Assembly (NCBI GenBank): GCA_947564305.1
Contig: CANOBT010000021.1
Location: 1-55,516 of the forward strand
DNA from: an uncultured Lachnospiraceae bacterium
GTDB taxonomy: Bacteria > Bacillota_A > Clostridia > Lachnospirales > Lachnospiraceae
DNA length: 55,516 bases
Reading direction: 5' to 3'
In this document: positions 9,067 through 15,206 of the stretch, one piece after another
Layout: every line of letters starts with the position of its first letter
How positions within the stretch are numbered: position 1 is the stretch's first letter
Program-made: the position numbers and the translations under genes
Notes under the pieces: model-generated
Database searches by the model: none
What the model saw: only the letters and a program-made list of their open reading frames with translations
Told to the model about the DNA's origin: nothing

Positions 9067-9789
9067 ATGAGTAAAATCAAAATAAGTGAAATGATTAAAA
9101 AATTGAGAGCAGAAAAGGGAATCTGCCAGGAAACGCTTGCTAGTGTATGTGATGTGAGTATGCAGGCAGTTTCAAAATGGGAAAACGGACAATCCTGCCC
9201 GGATATTACCTTTTTGCCGTTGCTGGCAGAGTACTTTGGAGTGTCTGTTGATTTCCTTTTAACAGGTGAGAGGAAGGAACCGGGGAATCCGAAGGAGGAC
9301 TTGATTAGCCATCTGGAAAAAGAATGCAAAGAGGACGTTCTCTATATCATTCAATATCGTAATGGGAAAATTCTTGATAAGCAGCAATGGAGTAAAGCGT
9401 GTCTGGAGAACAAAAACGATGCCATTCGGATTCGATTTGAAGACGAATTCCAACGCCAGAATGCAGAGCTTCATATCGAGATATGGGGAGATGCCAACAT
9501 AGAAGCACCAGATACCGGGATGGATATGAGCGTGGGAGGAAACGTAACCTGCGGAACGGTACAAGGCAATATCAGTGCAAATGCCAACGTGGAATGTACT
9601 CACATAGAAGGAAATGTGTCCGCCGGATGTGATGTGAATTGCTCCGATATTGAAGGAAGTGTTGCCGCCGGATGTGACGTGAACTGCAGTATGATTGGCG
9701 GGAATGCCGTCTCCGGCGGTTCCATCTCATGTGAAACGATTGGAGGCAATGCGAAAGCCGGTGGTAAGTTAACTCGTTGTGCTGGTTAA
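9067..9789 (+). CDS. XRE-family regulator with C-terminal 15-residue repeats
   Basis: Residues 5-66 form a Cro/C1-type helix-turn-helix ('QETLASVCDVSMQAVSKWEN'), a group often found as stress or membrane-linked repressors. A short linker (about 70-150) follows. Residues 158-240 are tandem 15-residue units beginning G-N/S-V/A/I with regularly spaced Cys and Gly, for example 'GNVSAGCDVNCSDIE' and 'GSVAAGCDVNCSMIG'. Such spacing predicts a beta-solenoid or polymer-forming tail. It may drive oligomerisation, or bind metal or sense redox state through its Cys ladder (inference). The tail ends abruptly in 'GGKLTRCAG' and is followed by a short remnant, so the C-terminus may be truncated. Confidence 0.8.
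   Translation: MSKIKISEMIKKLRAEKGICQETLASVCDVSMQAVSKWENGQSCPDITFLPLLAEYFGVSVDFLLTGERKEPGNPKEDLISHLEKECKEDVLYIIQYRNGKILDKQQWSKACLENKNDAIRIRFEDEFQRQNAELHIEIWGDANIEAPDTGMDMSVGGNVTCGTVQGNISANANVECTHIEGNVSAGCDVNCSDIEGSVAAGCDVNCSMIGGNAVSGGSISCETIGGNAKAGGKLTRCAG
9565..9786 (+). repeat. 45-bp tandem coding repeat (five units)
   Basis: Five consecutive 15-codon units encode residues 167-240 of the XRE protein. They start at Gly167, Gly182, Gly197, Gly212 and Gly227, and the last unit is one residue short. Units 2 and 3 are nearly identical at protein level ('AGCDVNCS'). Confidence 0.8.
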
Positions 9790-9889
9790 CATAAAAAACT
9801 TCAACAAAGTATCTGTTCCCAACGCATACACCTTGAAACTGATTTATACGGAGTATAATGACCAGTGGATTATGGGAGAAGATAGATAG
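9785..9889 (+). pseudogene. Coding remnant after the XRE gene
   Basis: In the frame starting at 9785 there are about 34 sense codons with protein-like composition ('NKVSVPNAYTLKLIYTEYND', then 'QWIMGEDR') ending in TAG at 9887-9889. There is no start codon or ribosome-binding site. It looks like the C-terminus of a deleted gene. Family not recognised. Confidence 0.35.
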
Positions 9890-9948
9890 CTGTAAATTCA
9901 AATTTGTCTAACTGAAAAATCGTTAAGGAATTTTCGGAGGAATTGTTT

Positions 9949-10476
9949 ATGGAGACAAAACACTTGGTATTGAGGAATTGGGAAGAAAATGATGCCTCGG
10001 ATTTATATGAAATGTGTCTTGATGATGGTTTAATTAAAAGTGGAATACATAGTTTTGGTTCTGTTGCTGATAGCCTTAATTCTATCAGAATATGGATGAA
10101 TGATCCCGGTTTTAAAGCGATTGCCAGCAAAGATAATTGCCTTTTAGGAATGATTTGTTTTGGTGACATGAATCGTTATAATGGCTACGTGGAATTGGAA
10201 TATGCCATAACAGAAAGATACCGCAATAAGGGATATGCAACAGAAGCAGTAAACTGCATGATAGATTATGGCTTTAGCACATTAAATTTATTGGTAATTG
10301 CAGCATGGGTACGGTCTCATAACGAACCAAGCGTTCGTGTCTTAGAAAAATGTTCTTTCACTTTTGAAGGCAGACTTAGAAAACATGCTCGTGATAAAAG
10401 TGATACCATATGCTATTCCATATTGAAAGAAGAATGGGAAATGCTTCGGCATAAGAAGGTGGTGATAGCGTGGTAA
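9949..10476 (+). CDS. GNAT acetyltransferase, RimJ/RimL type
   Basis: Transfers acetyl from acetyl-CoA to an amine of a protein or small molecule. 'TKHLVLRNWEENDASDLYEM' at the N-terminus and 'ELEYAITERYRNKGYATEAV' (the R/Q-x-x-G-x-G/A acetyl-CoA loop) mark the RimJ/RimL branch. 'NEPSVRVLEKCSFTFEGRLR' is the usual motif B region. The protein is 175 aa, full length. The start at 9949 is set by GGAGG at 9936-9940. An upstream in-frame TTG at 9943 is less likely. The sequence is more AT-rich than its neighbours, consistent with acquisition. Confidence 0.88.
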   Translation: METKHLVLRNWEENDASDLYEMCLDDGLIKSGIHSFGSVADSLNSIRIWMNDPGFKAIASKDNCLLGMICFGDMNRYNGYVELEYAITERYRNKGYATEAVNCMIDYGFSTLNLLVIAAWVRSHNEPSVRVLEKCSFTFEGRLRKHARDKSDTICYSILKEEWEMLRHKKVVIAW

Positions 10477-10655
10477 AAAGTGAAAGCAGTCATATTACCA
10501 GTTGTACTATTTCTTGGGAAAATACAGAAGATATATTAAGCGTTGTAACAAAAATACTTCAAACAGAAATACATGTAAGACTTTATAATAGTGGTGCTTT
10601 AATTAGTGGTAGAATATGGCCGATGTCTGAACAACAGAAACAAGAATTTTATTAA
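10470..10655 (+). CDS. Small hypothetical protein (61 aa)
   Basis: Starts at GTG 10470, overlapping the acetyltransferase stop by 7 bases, with a good site AAGGTGG at 10456-10462. The product is hydrophilic ('SHITSCTISWENTEDILSVV', then 'RLYNSGALISGRIWPMSEQQ') with no membrane segment. Family not recognised. The ribosome-binding site and overlap support real translation. The AT-rich composition matches the acetyltransferase, suggesting they were acquired together. Confidence 0.55.
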   Translation: MVKSESSHITSCTISWENTEDILSVVTKILQTEIHVRLYNSGALISGRIWPMSEQQKQEFY

Positions 10656-10675
10656 TAATAACGTGGAGAAAACAT

Positions 10676-10854
10676 ATGAAACAAACAGATTCATTAAAAC
10701 GAATGGGATTTATTATAGATATTTCAAATTACATATTTATTTGTATCAAGGTGGTAGGGATACGAATGGAAACGGGGTGGCAGATCAGTTCGGGGAAAAC
10801 GGAGGACTAAACAACCGCACAGTTGAAAAATTTATGCAGGAAAGTGGAATTTAA
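10676..10854 (+). pseudogene. Chimeric remnant: broken ORF start joined to a sugar-binding-protein fragment
   Basis: An ATG at 10676 preceded by GTGGAGA opens 'MKQTDSLKRMGFIIDISNYI' and continues to a TAA at 10808. From about 10755 a different frame encodes 'GRDTNGNGVADQFGENGG' and stops at 10854. That piece matches 'KDTDGNDVADQFGVTGYT' in the binding protein at 7580. The junction near 10750 therefore appears to fuse the 5' end of one gene to a short internal piece of a binding-protein gene, a deletion scar rather than a working gene. Confidence 0.55.
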
Positions 10855-10860
10855 ATCTCG

Positions 10861-10895
10861 TCAGTGACAATTGTCACTGAAATCATGACAATTGT
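10861..10895 (+). promoter_or_regulatory. Palindromic operator pair upstream of the PTS operon
   Basis: A perfect 20-base palindrome TCAGTGACAATTGTCACTGA lies at 10861-10880. A second half-copy, TGACAATTGT, lies at 10886-10895, exactly 21 bp (two helical turns) from the same core at 10865-10874. This is the geometry of a cooperative repressor or activator site. Confidence 0.5.
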
Positions 10896-10909
10896 AACCC
10901 AAAACCAAT

Positions 10910-10943
10910 GACGCTTGTTACGTGAACAGGCGTCGTTTTTTTT
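10910..10943 (+). terminator. Intrinsic terminator or attenuator before the PTS operon
   Basis: GACGCTTGTT pairs with GAACAGGCGTC (one G-U pair) around a short loop, followed by eight T residues (10936-10943). It sits between the palindromic operator and the first PTS gene. It either ends upstream transcription or attenuates the PTS operon. Confidence 0.75.
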
Positions 10944-11010
10944 ATATACTTTTCTTGAAGTTAAGAGAAAGTTAATAAAAAAGACGGATTAGAGAGAGAG
11001 GTGTAAAAAA

Positions 11011-11439
11011 ATGAAGTACATTGTTTTAGTCAGCCACGGGACATTCGCACCGGGCCTGCACAACGCATTGAGGATGCTTGCAGGAGACGACAGAGAGGAC
11101 ATTCTATCCACAAGCCTGGAAAACGGGATGGGATCGGACACATATATAGAGAATGTCCGTAAATGCATCGAAGGAATCACAGAGGAGGATGAGATTCTTT
11201 TGCTTGGCGACCTGGTAGGAGGTTCCCCATTGACTCTGGCATCTAATGTAATTGCAGAGAGAAATCTTCTGTCTAAGACAGTCATCCTTGGCGGCGTGAA
11301 TCTGCCGTTGGCATTGAGCGCGGCGCTGATGAAGGATGATATGGAGCTGAAAGATTTGGTAGAAATGATATTGCCGGAAGCAAGAGAAGTGATGCAGGAA
11401 TTTAAAGTAGAAATCGAAGAAAACGAAGACGAAATCTAA
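11011..11439 (+). CDS. PTS mannose/fructose/sorbose-family IIA component
   Basis: Cytoplasmic phosphocarrier that passes phosphate from HPr to IIB. The N-terminal strand 'YIVLVSHGTFAPGLHNALRM' carries the phosphorylated His9. 'DEILLLGDLVGGSPLTLA' is the second conserved block of the EIIA-man fold. 142 aa is the standard length for a stand-alone IIA. It is the first gene of a complete operon (IIA-IIB-IIC-IID), 156 bases after the preceding remnant, with GAGAGGTG as ribosome-binding site. Confidence 0.95.
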   Translation: MKYIVLVSHGTFAPGLHNALRMLAGDDREDILSTSLENGMGSDTYIENVRKCIEGITEEDEILLLGDLVGGSPLTLASNVIAERNLLSKTVILGGVNLPLALSAALMKDDMELKDLVEMILPEAREVMQEFKVEIEENEDEI

Positions 11440-11458
11440 ATTTTAGGAGGAGAAAAAA

Positions 11459-11953
11459 ATGTCAGTTTCATTTATCAGAGTAGACGACCGTATGATTCAC
11501 GGTCAGACATGTACAAGGTGGGCACTGGAATATCCATGTGACGGATTGATTGCAGTAAACGATGTTGCGGCAAAGAATCCGGTATTAAAGGCAGCTTATA
11601 AAAGCGCAAGCGGAAAGAAGACGTTCGTATGGAGCCTGGAAGAATTCAAAGCAAAAAGCCAGAAAGTCCTCGACAGCAAAGATAATTATTTCCTGATTAC
11701 TAAGAACCCGGTAGATATGGAAAAAATTCTGGTTGGACAGGGATTTAAGTGTGGGGTGGATACCGTGATCATCGGACCTTGCAACGACAGACCGGGAACT
11801 ACAAAGCTGGGTAACAACCAGTCTATTACACAGGAAGAGGCGCAGGCATTGGAAAATATCATGAATGCAGGATTTGAAGTAGAATTTGCGCTGTTGAAAG
11901 AAGAGGCAATCGGGAACTGGAAGAAGTTCAGAGGACAATTCGGATTTAACTAA
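11459..11953 (+). CDS. PTS mannose/fructose/sorbose-family IIB component
   Basis: Accepts phosphate from IIA and passes it to the sugar entering through IIC/IID. 'FIRVDDRMIHGQTCTRW' places the phosphorylated His at residue 14. 'VWSLEEFKAKSQKV' and the 'NRPGTTKLGNNQSIT'-like block fit the family. 164 aa is full length. AGGAGG stands just before the ATG. Substrate specificity among mannose, fructose, sorbose, N-acetylgalactosamine or Amadori compounds cannot be assigned from sequence alone. Confidence 0.95.
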   Translation: MSVSFIRVDDRMIHGQTCTRWALEYPCDGLIAVNDVAAKNPVLKAAYKSASGKKTFVWSLEEFKAKSQKVLDSKDNYFLITKNPVDMEKILVGQGFKCGVDTVIIGPCNDRPGTTKLGNNQSITQEEAQALENIMNAGFEVEFALLKEEAIGNWKKFRGQFGFN

Positions 11954-11992
11954 TGCACAACTATATTATGATATCAGAGAGGAAAAAATGCT

Positions 11993-12838
11993 ATGGAAAT
12001 TAGTTGGATACAAGCAATATTAATAGGTATCTGTGCATGCTTGTCAAGTATGCCTGGTATGGGAGGATCATCCATTGGTAACTATACATTAGGAAGGCCG
12101 TTGATTGGTGGTTTTGTTTGTGGGATTATTCTTGGAGATATGACTACGGGTATTCTGGTAGGTTGTGCGATGCAGGTTATTTATATCGCACTGGTTACAC
12201 CGGGCGGAACGGTATCTGCGGATGTTCGTGCAGTCAGCTACATAGGTATCCCGTTGGCAATGGTTGCGTTAAAGAGTTATGGATTAACCGCTACATCCAC
12301 AGAAGGCGCGGCTCTGGCAACATCCTTTGGAGCGATGGTTGGTACATTGGGAACGGTTTTATTCTATGGAACAGCCACCATCAACCTGGTATGGCAGCAT
12401 ATGGGTTGGAAAGCAGTAGAGAAAAGAGACTACCATAAGTTATATATGATTGATATGGGACTGCCGTGGATTTCACACTTTATCTGCTCTTTCATCCCTA
12501 CGGTCATTATGTGTAAGATGGGTGCGGACGTAGTAGAGATTATCAAGACCGCACTCCCTATGGATGGAATCGCAATGAAGACGCTGTTTACCGTAGGTTC
12601 TCTGCTTCCCTGCGTAGGTATTGCTATTCTTTTAAAACAGATTGTAAGAAACGCTGCAGATTTTATCCCATTCTTCTTCGGATTCGCACTGGCTGCATCT
12701 ATTGGAATTAACCTGGTATCTGCAACGGTTGTAGCAGCAATGTTTGCGATCATCAACTATAAGATCAAAATGCTCTCTGTAACAAGAGTTGCTGTAGCAG
12801 GCGGCGGAGATTTTGATGACGATGAGGAGGAAATCTGA
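11993..12838 (+). CDS. PTS mannose/fructose/sorbose-family IIC component
   Basis: Integral membrane sugar channel (281 aa, about eight hydrophobic segments). 'SSMPGMGGSSIGNYTLGRPL' near the N-terminus and 'GTVSADVRAVSYIGIPLAMV' are characteristic of the EIIC-man family. It ends in an acidic tail one base before the IID start (TGACATG), indicating tight coupling with IID, its obligate partner in the membrane complex. Confidence 0.94.
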   Translation: MEISWIQAILIGICACLSSMPGMGGSSIGNYTLGRPLIGGFVCGIILGDMTTGILVGCAMQVIYIALVTPGGTVSADVRAVSYIGIPLAMVALKSYGLTATSTEGAALATSFGAMVGTLGTVLFYGTATINLVWQHMGWKAVEKRDYHKLYMIDMGLPWISHFICSFIPTVIMCKMGADVVEIIKTALPMDGIAMKTLFTVGSLLPCVGIAILLKQIVRNAADFIPFFFGFALAASIGINLVSATVVAAMFAIINYKIKMLSVTRVAVAGGGDFDDDEEEI

Positions 12839-12839
12839 C

Positions 12840-13673
12840 ATGGAAAAGAAATTATCAAAAAAAGCACTGACCAAATCTTTTCATAATTGGTACTATGGAC
12901 ATTTAACCTGTTTCTCACAGGAGCATATGCAGACATTTGGATATCTCTGTTCCATGCTTCCGTTGGTTGAGGAATTGTATGATAATGAAGATGACAAAGC
13001 AAAAGCAATGAATACCTATACTGCATTCTTTAATACGGAGCCGCAGTTAGGAACCGTAGTTGTCGGTATTACGGCCGGCCTGGAAGAAGCCAGGGCAAAC
13101 GGCGCGGAAGATGTGGATGAAGAGACCATCAACGGTCTGCGTGCAGGTCTGATGGGACCCATCGCAGGTATAGGAGATTCTCTTGTTGTAGGAACCGTGA
13201 TTCCAATCTTGCTAGGTATCGCCATGGGAATGTCCACCGGAGGTTCCCCGTTGGGCGCAATCTTCTATATTATCGTATGGAACCTGTTTGCGTACTTTGG
13301 TATGAGATTCATGTATTTCAAAGGCTATCAGCTTGGTGGAAAAGCGGTTGATTTCCTGATTGGTGCACAGGGTGACGCACTGAGAGACTCCATCTCCATG
13401 CTTGGCGGTATCGTAATCGGTGCGGTATCCGCGACGTGGGTTAGTGTGACAACTTCCCTGCAGTTGTTGAATGAAGAGGGCGAGGCTTATCTGGTATTGC
13501 AGGAAAAACTGGATTCCGTATTTCCGGGACTGTTGACATCCGTATTTATCATCGCTTGCTGGTTCTTGATGGCGAAGAAAAGAATGTCACCAATCAAGGT
13601 AATGCTTCTGTTAGTAATAGTTGCGTTCCTTGGAGTTTTAGTTGGATTCTTCAATCCAGGATTAGCTTATTAA
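12840..13673 (+). CDS. PTS mannose/fructose/sorbose-family IID component
   Basis: Membrane partner of IIC (277 aa). The long cytoplasmic N-terminal half carries 'LTKSFHNWYYGHLTCFSQEH', 'QLGTVVVGITAGLEEARANG' and 'GLMGPIAGIGDSLVVGTVIP', the hallmark EIID blocks. Hydrophobic helices follow at the C-terminus ending '...GFFNPGLAY'. An in-frame ATG at 12813 lies inside IIC. The ATG at 12840 is preceded by GAGGAGGAAATC and is preferred. Confidence 0.94.
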   Translation: MEKKLSKKALTKSFHNWYYGHLTCFSQEHMQTFGYLCSMLPLVEELYDNEDDKAKAMNTYTAFFNTEPQLGTVVVGITAGLEEARANGAEDVDEETINGLRAGLMGPIAGIGDSLVVGTVIPILLGIAMGMSTGGSPLGAIFYIIVWNLFAYFGMRFMYFKGYQLGGKAVDFLIGAQGDALRDSISMLGGIVIGAVSATWVSVTTSLQLLNEEGEAYLVLQEKLDSVFPGLLTSVFIIACWFLMAKKRMSPIKVMLLLVIVAFLGVLVGFFNPGLAY

Positions 13674-13699
13674 AGATATATCTATTTGGAGGTAATGCC

Positions 13700-13993
13700 A
13701 TGAACGCTGTACGTAAAAGAGAATTATCAATAGAAGCCCAAATGCAGTTACATGCCCTAAAGAAATTAAATATATGGAAAAACATTGCCATTGCATTTTC
13801 CACCTTAGGCGTTGCGGCCGCCTATGCAGGAATAGCCGGAAATAGCCGCAGTTTGTTTCTCAGTGTTCTTGGCGTTATTATCATATTTGCCGGATTAAGT
13901 ATCGCTTTAATTTTGAATCTTGGAATTAAAAATGGCAGAAGAAATGTGGAAAAAATATTAGATGTAATAGATGGGAAAGGGGAATTGTCATGA
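13700..13993 (+). CDS. Small membrane protein of the PTS operon (97 aa)
   Basis: Contains two hydrophobic helices (about residues 28-47 and 53-74) flanked by basic, hydrophilic ends, as in a hairpin-type membrane protein with both termini inside. GGAGGT at 13688-13693 fixes the ATG at 13700. It lies between IID and the HAD phosphatase and overlaps the proposed HAD start (ATGA at 13990-13993). I do not recognise a family. It may be an accessory to the IIC/IID complex (inference from position only). Confidence 0.75.
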   Translation: MNAVRKRELSIEAQMQLHALKKLNIWKNIAIAFSTLGVAAAYAGIAGNSRSLFLSVLGVIIIFAGLSIALILNLGIKNGRRNVEKILDVIDGKGELS

Positions 13994-14858
13994 AGGAAAG
14001 TTTCATAGACGAGAACCGAAGGCAGGAGAATGTAAAAAAAATGATTCGAAGACATATCGTCTAATTTGTGCTGATATAGACGGGACACTGTTGGATGATA
14101 ATAAAAAGCTGTTGCCGCAGGTTAAGAAAAGCCTTAGAAATGCCGCACAAAAGGGAATGCGGATTGCTTTGGCATCAGGAAGAATGCCTGCGGGAGTAGA
14201 GAAAGTTGAAAGAGAACTGGGGATACCTTGTATCAAAATCTGTAATGCCGGAACTTATATTCTTCTGGGAAATAAATGTATCAGTATGGAAACATTACTG
14301 CCTGCTACAATGAAAGATATTTATCTGCATATGGCGAAAAAAAATAATCTGCCGCTTTGGATTTTCCAGGAAAGAGAGTGGTATGTAACGGACGTTGACT
14401 GTTATATAGAAAGAGAAATAGAGATTATCAGATATCAACCGCAGGTTGTGTCAGTAAATAAACTGGCTGATCAGTGGAATAAGAAAAAGACAGGACCCAA
14501 TAAATTACTGATTGCTGCTGATCCGAAAATGATTCAGAGCATTCAGAAGGAAATGGCAGTTTGGAATTTGCCGGATGTAGATACGGCATGTTCTGCGGAT
14601 ACATTTCTTGAGATTTTCCCAAAAGGGATAACGAAAGGAACCGCATTGTCGGCAATTTGTGATACGTTGGATATTCCTTTGAAAGATACGATTGCATTTG
14701 GAGACCATGAGTTGGATATTCCGTTGATTGAAACAGCAGGAGTAGGGATTGCCATGGGAAATGCAATCGATCAGCTTAAGGAAAAGGCTGATTTTGTGAC
14801 AAGATCAAATAATGAAGCGGGAATTGCTTATGCATTAGAGTATTATTTAGCAGAATAG
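13971..14858 (+). CDS. Cof-type HAD hydrolase, sugar-phosphatase class, with N-terminal frame problem
   Basis: HAD motifs: I 'LICADIDGTLLDD', II 'IALASGRMP', and III/IV 'IAFGDHELDIPLIETAGVGI'. A C2-type cap lies between, so this is a Cof/YidA-like phosphatase. In this operon it probably dephosphorylates the sugar phosphate delivered by the PTS (inference). The open frame can start only at ATG 13971, which lies inside the previous gene and has no ribosome-binding site. ATG 13990, overlapping the previous stop (ATGA) and preceded by AAAGGGG, is the natural start but is in the +1 frame and hits TAA at 14062. The two frames meet at an A8 run (14034-14041), where a -1 shift would join them. Confidence 0.88.
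   Translation: MGKGNCHEGKFHRREPKAGECKKNDSKTYRLICADIDGTLLDDNKKLLPQVKKSLRNAAQKGMRIALASGRMPAGVEKVERELGIPCIKICNAGTYILLGNKCISMETLLPATMKDIYLHMAKKNNLPLWIFQEREWYVTDVDCYIEREIEIIRYQPQVVSVNKLADQWNKKKTGPNKLLIAADPKMIQSIQKEMAVWNLPDVDTACSADTFLEIFPKGITKGTALSAICDTLDIPLKDTIAFGDHELDIPLIETAGVGIAMGNAIDQLKEKADFVTRSNNEAGIAYALEYYLAE
14034..14041 (+). other. A8 run / -1 frameshift candidate site in the HAD gene
   Basis: Read from ATG 13990 the codons are GTA AAA AAA ATG, so the heptamer A AAA AAA is a canonical -1 slippery sequence. Slipping one base back gives AAA AAA AAT GAT and continues into the HAD frame. It could equally be a one-base indel, a sequencing error or a phase-variable tract. Confidence 0.5.
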
Positions 14859-14869
14859 GAGAAAGAGAT

Positions 14870-15127
14870 ATGGTAAAGTTTACATTTACAGTAAATGACG
14901 AGATGGGTTTACATGCAAGGCCGGCCGGTATGTTGGTAAAAGAAGCGGCAAAATGTTCCAGTAAGGTTACGATTCGAAAAGGCGAAAAGACCGGGGATGC
15001 CAAGCGGATTTTTAATGTTATGGGACTTTCCGTGAAAGGGCACGAAGAAGTGGAAATCATGGTTGAAGGAGAAAAAGAGGCAGAAGAAGCAGAAGCGCTG
15101 CAGGCATTTATTAAAGAAAACATATAA
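14870..15127 (+). CDS. HPr-like phosphocarrier lacking the regulatory Ser46
   Basis: 85-aa HPr. 'NDEMGLHARPAGMLVKEAAK' contains the Enzyme I-dependent phosphorylation site His15 and the supporting Arg17. The segment normally reading K-S-I-M-x-V-M-S-L is here 'DAKRIFNVMGLSVKGHEEVE', so the HPr-kinase target Ser46 is Arg46. It can therefore carry phosphate from Enzyme I to IIA. It should not act as the Ser-P corepressor of CcpA or be turned off by HPr kinase. It is encoded between the HAD phosphatase and Enzyme I, so it is a dedicated carrier of this PTS. AGGAGAAAGAG precedes the ATG. Confidence 0.92.
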   Translation: MVKFTFTVNDEMGLHARPAGMLVKEAAKCSSKVTIRKGEKTGDAKRIFNVMGLSVKGHEEVEIMVEGEKEAEEAEALQAFIKENI

Positions 15128-15136
15128 GAATATATT

Positions 15137-15171
15137 CAGAACAGCGGACGGGTCTGTAGTCTGCTGTTCTG
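15137..15171 (+). other. 13-bp hairpin between HPr and Enzyme I genes
   Basis: CAGAACAGCGGAC (15137-15149) pairs with GTCTGCTGTTCTG (15159-15171), one G-U pair, 9-base loop. No T-tract follows, so read-through to ptsI is expected. It is probably an mRNA-stability or processing element that keeps HPr more abundant than Enzyme I. Confidence 0.55.
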
Positions 15172-15206
15172 TGTAAAACCATTTAAATTATTTTGAGGTG
15201 CAGACT

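Noticed and set aside
9565..9786. CRISPR-like tandem repeat
   Set aside because: The repeat is in frame, adjacent without spacers, and encodes protein units.
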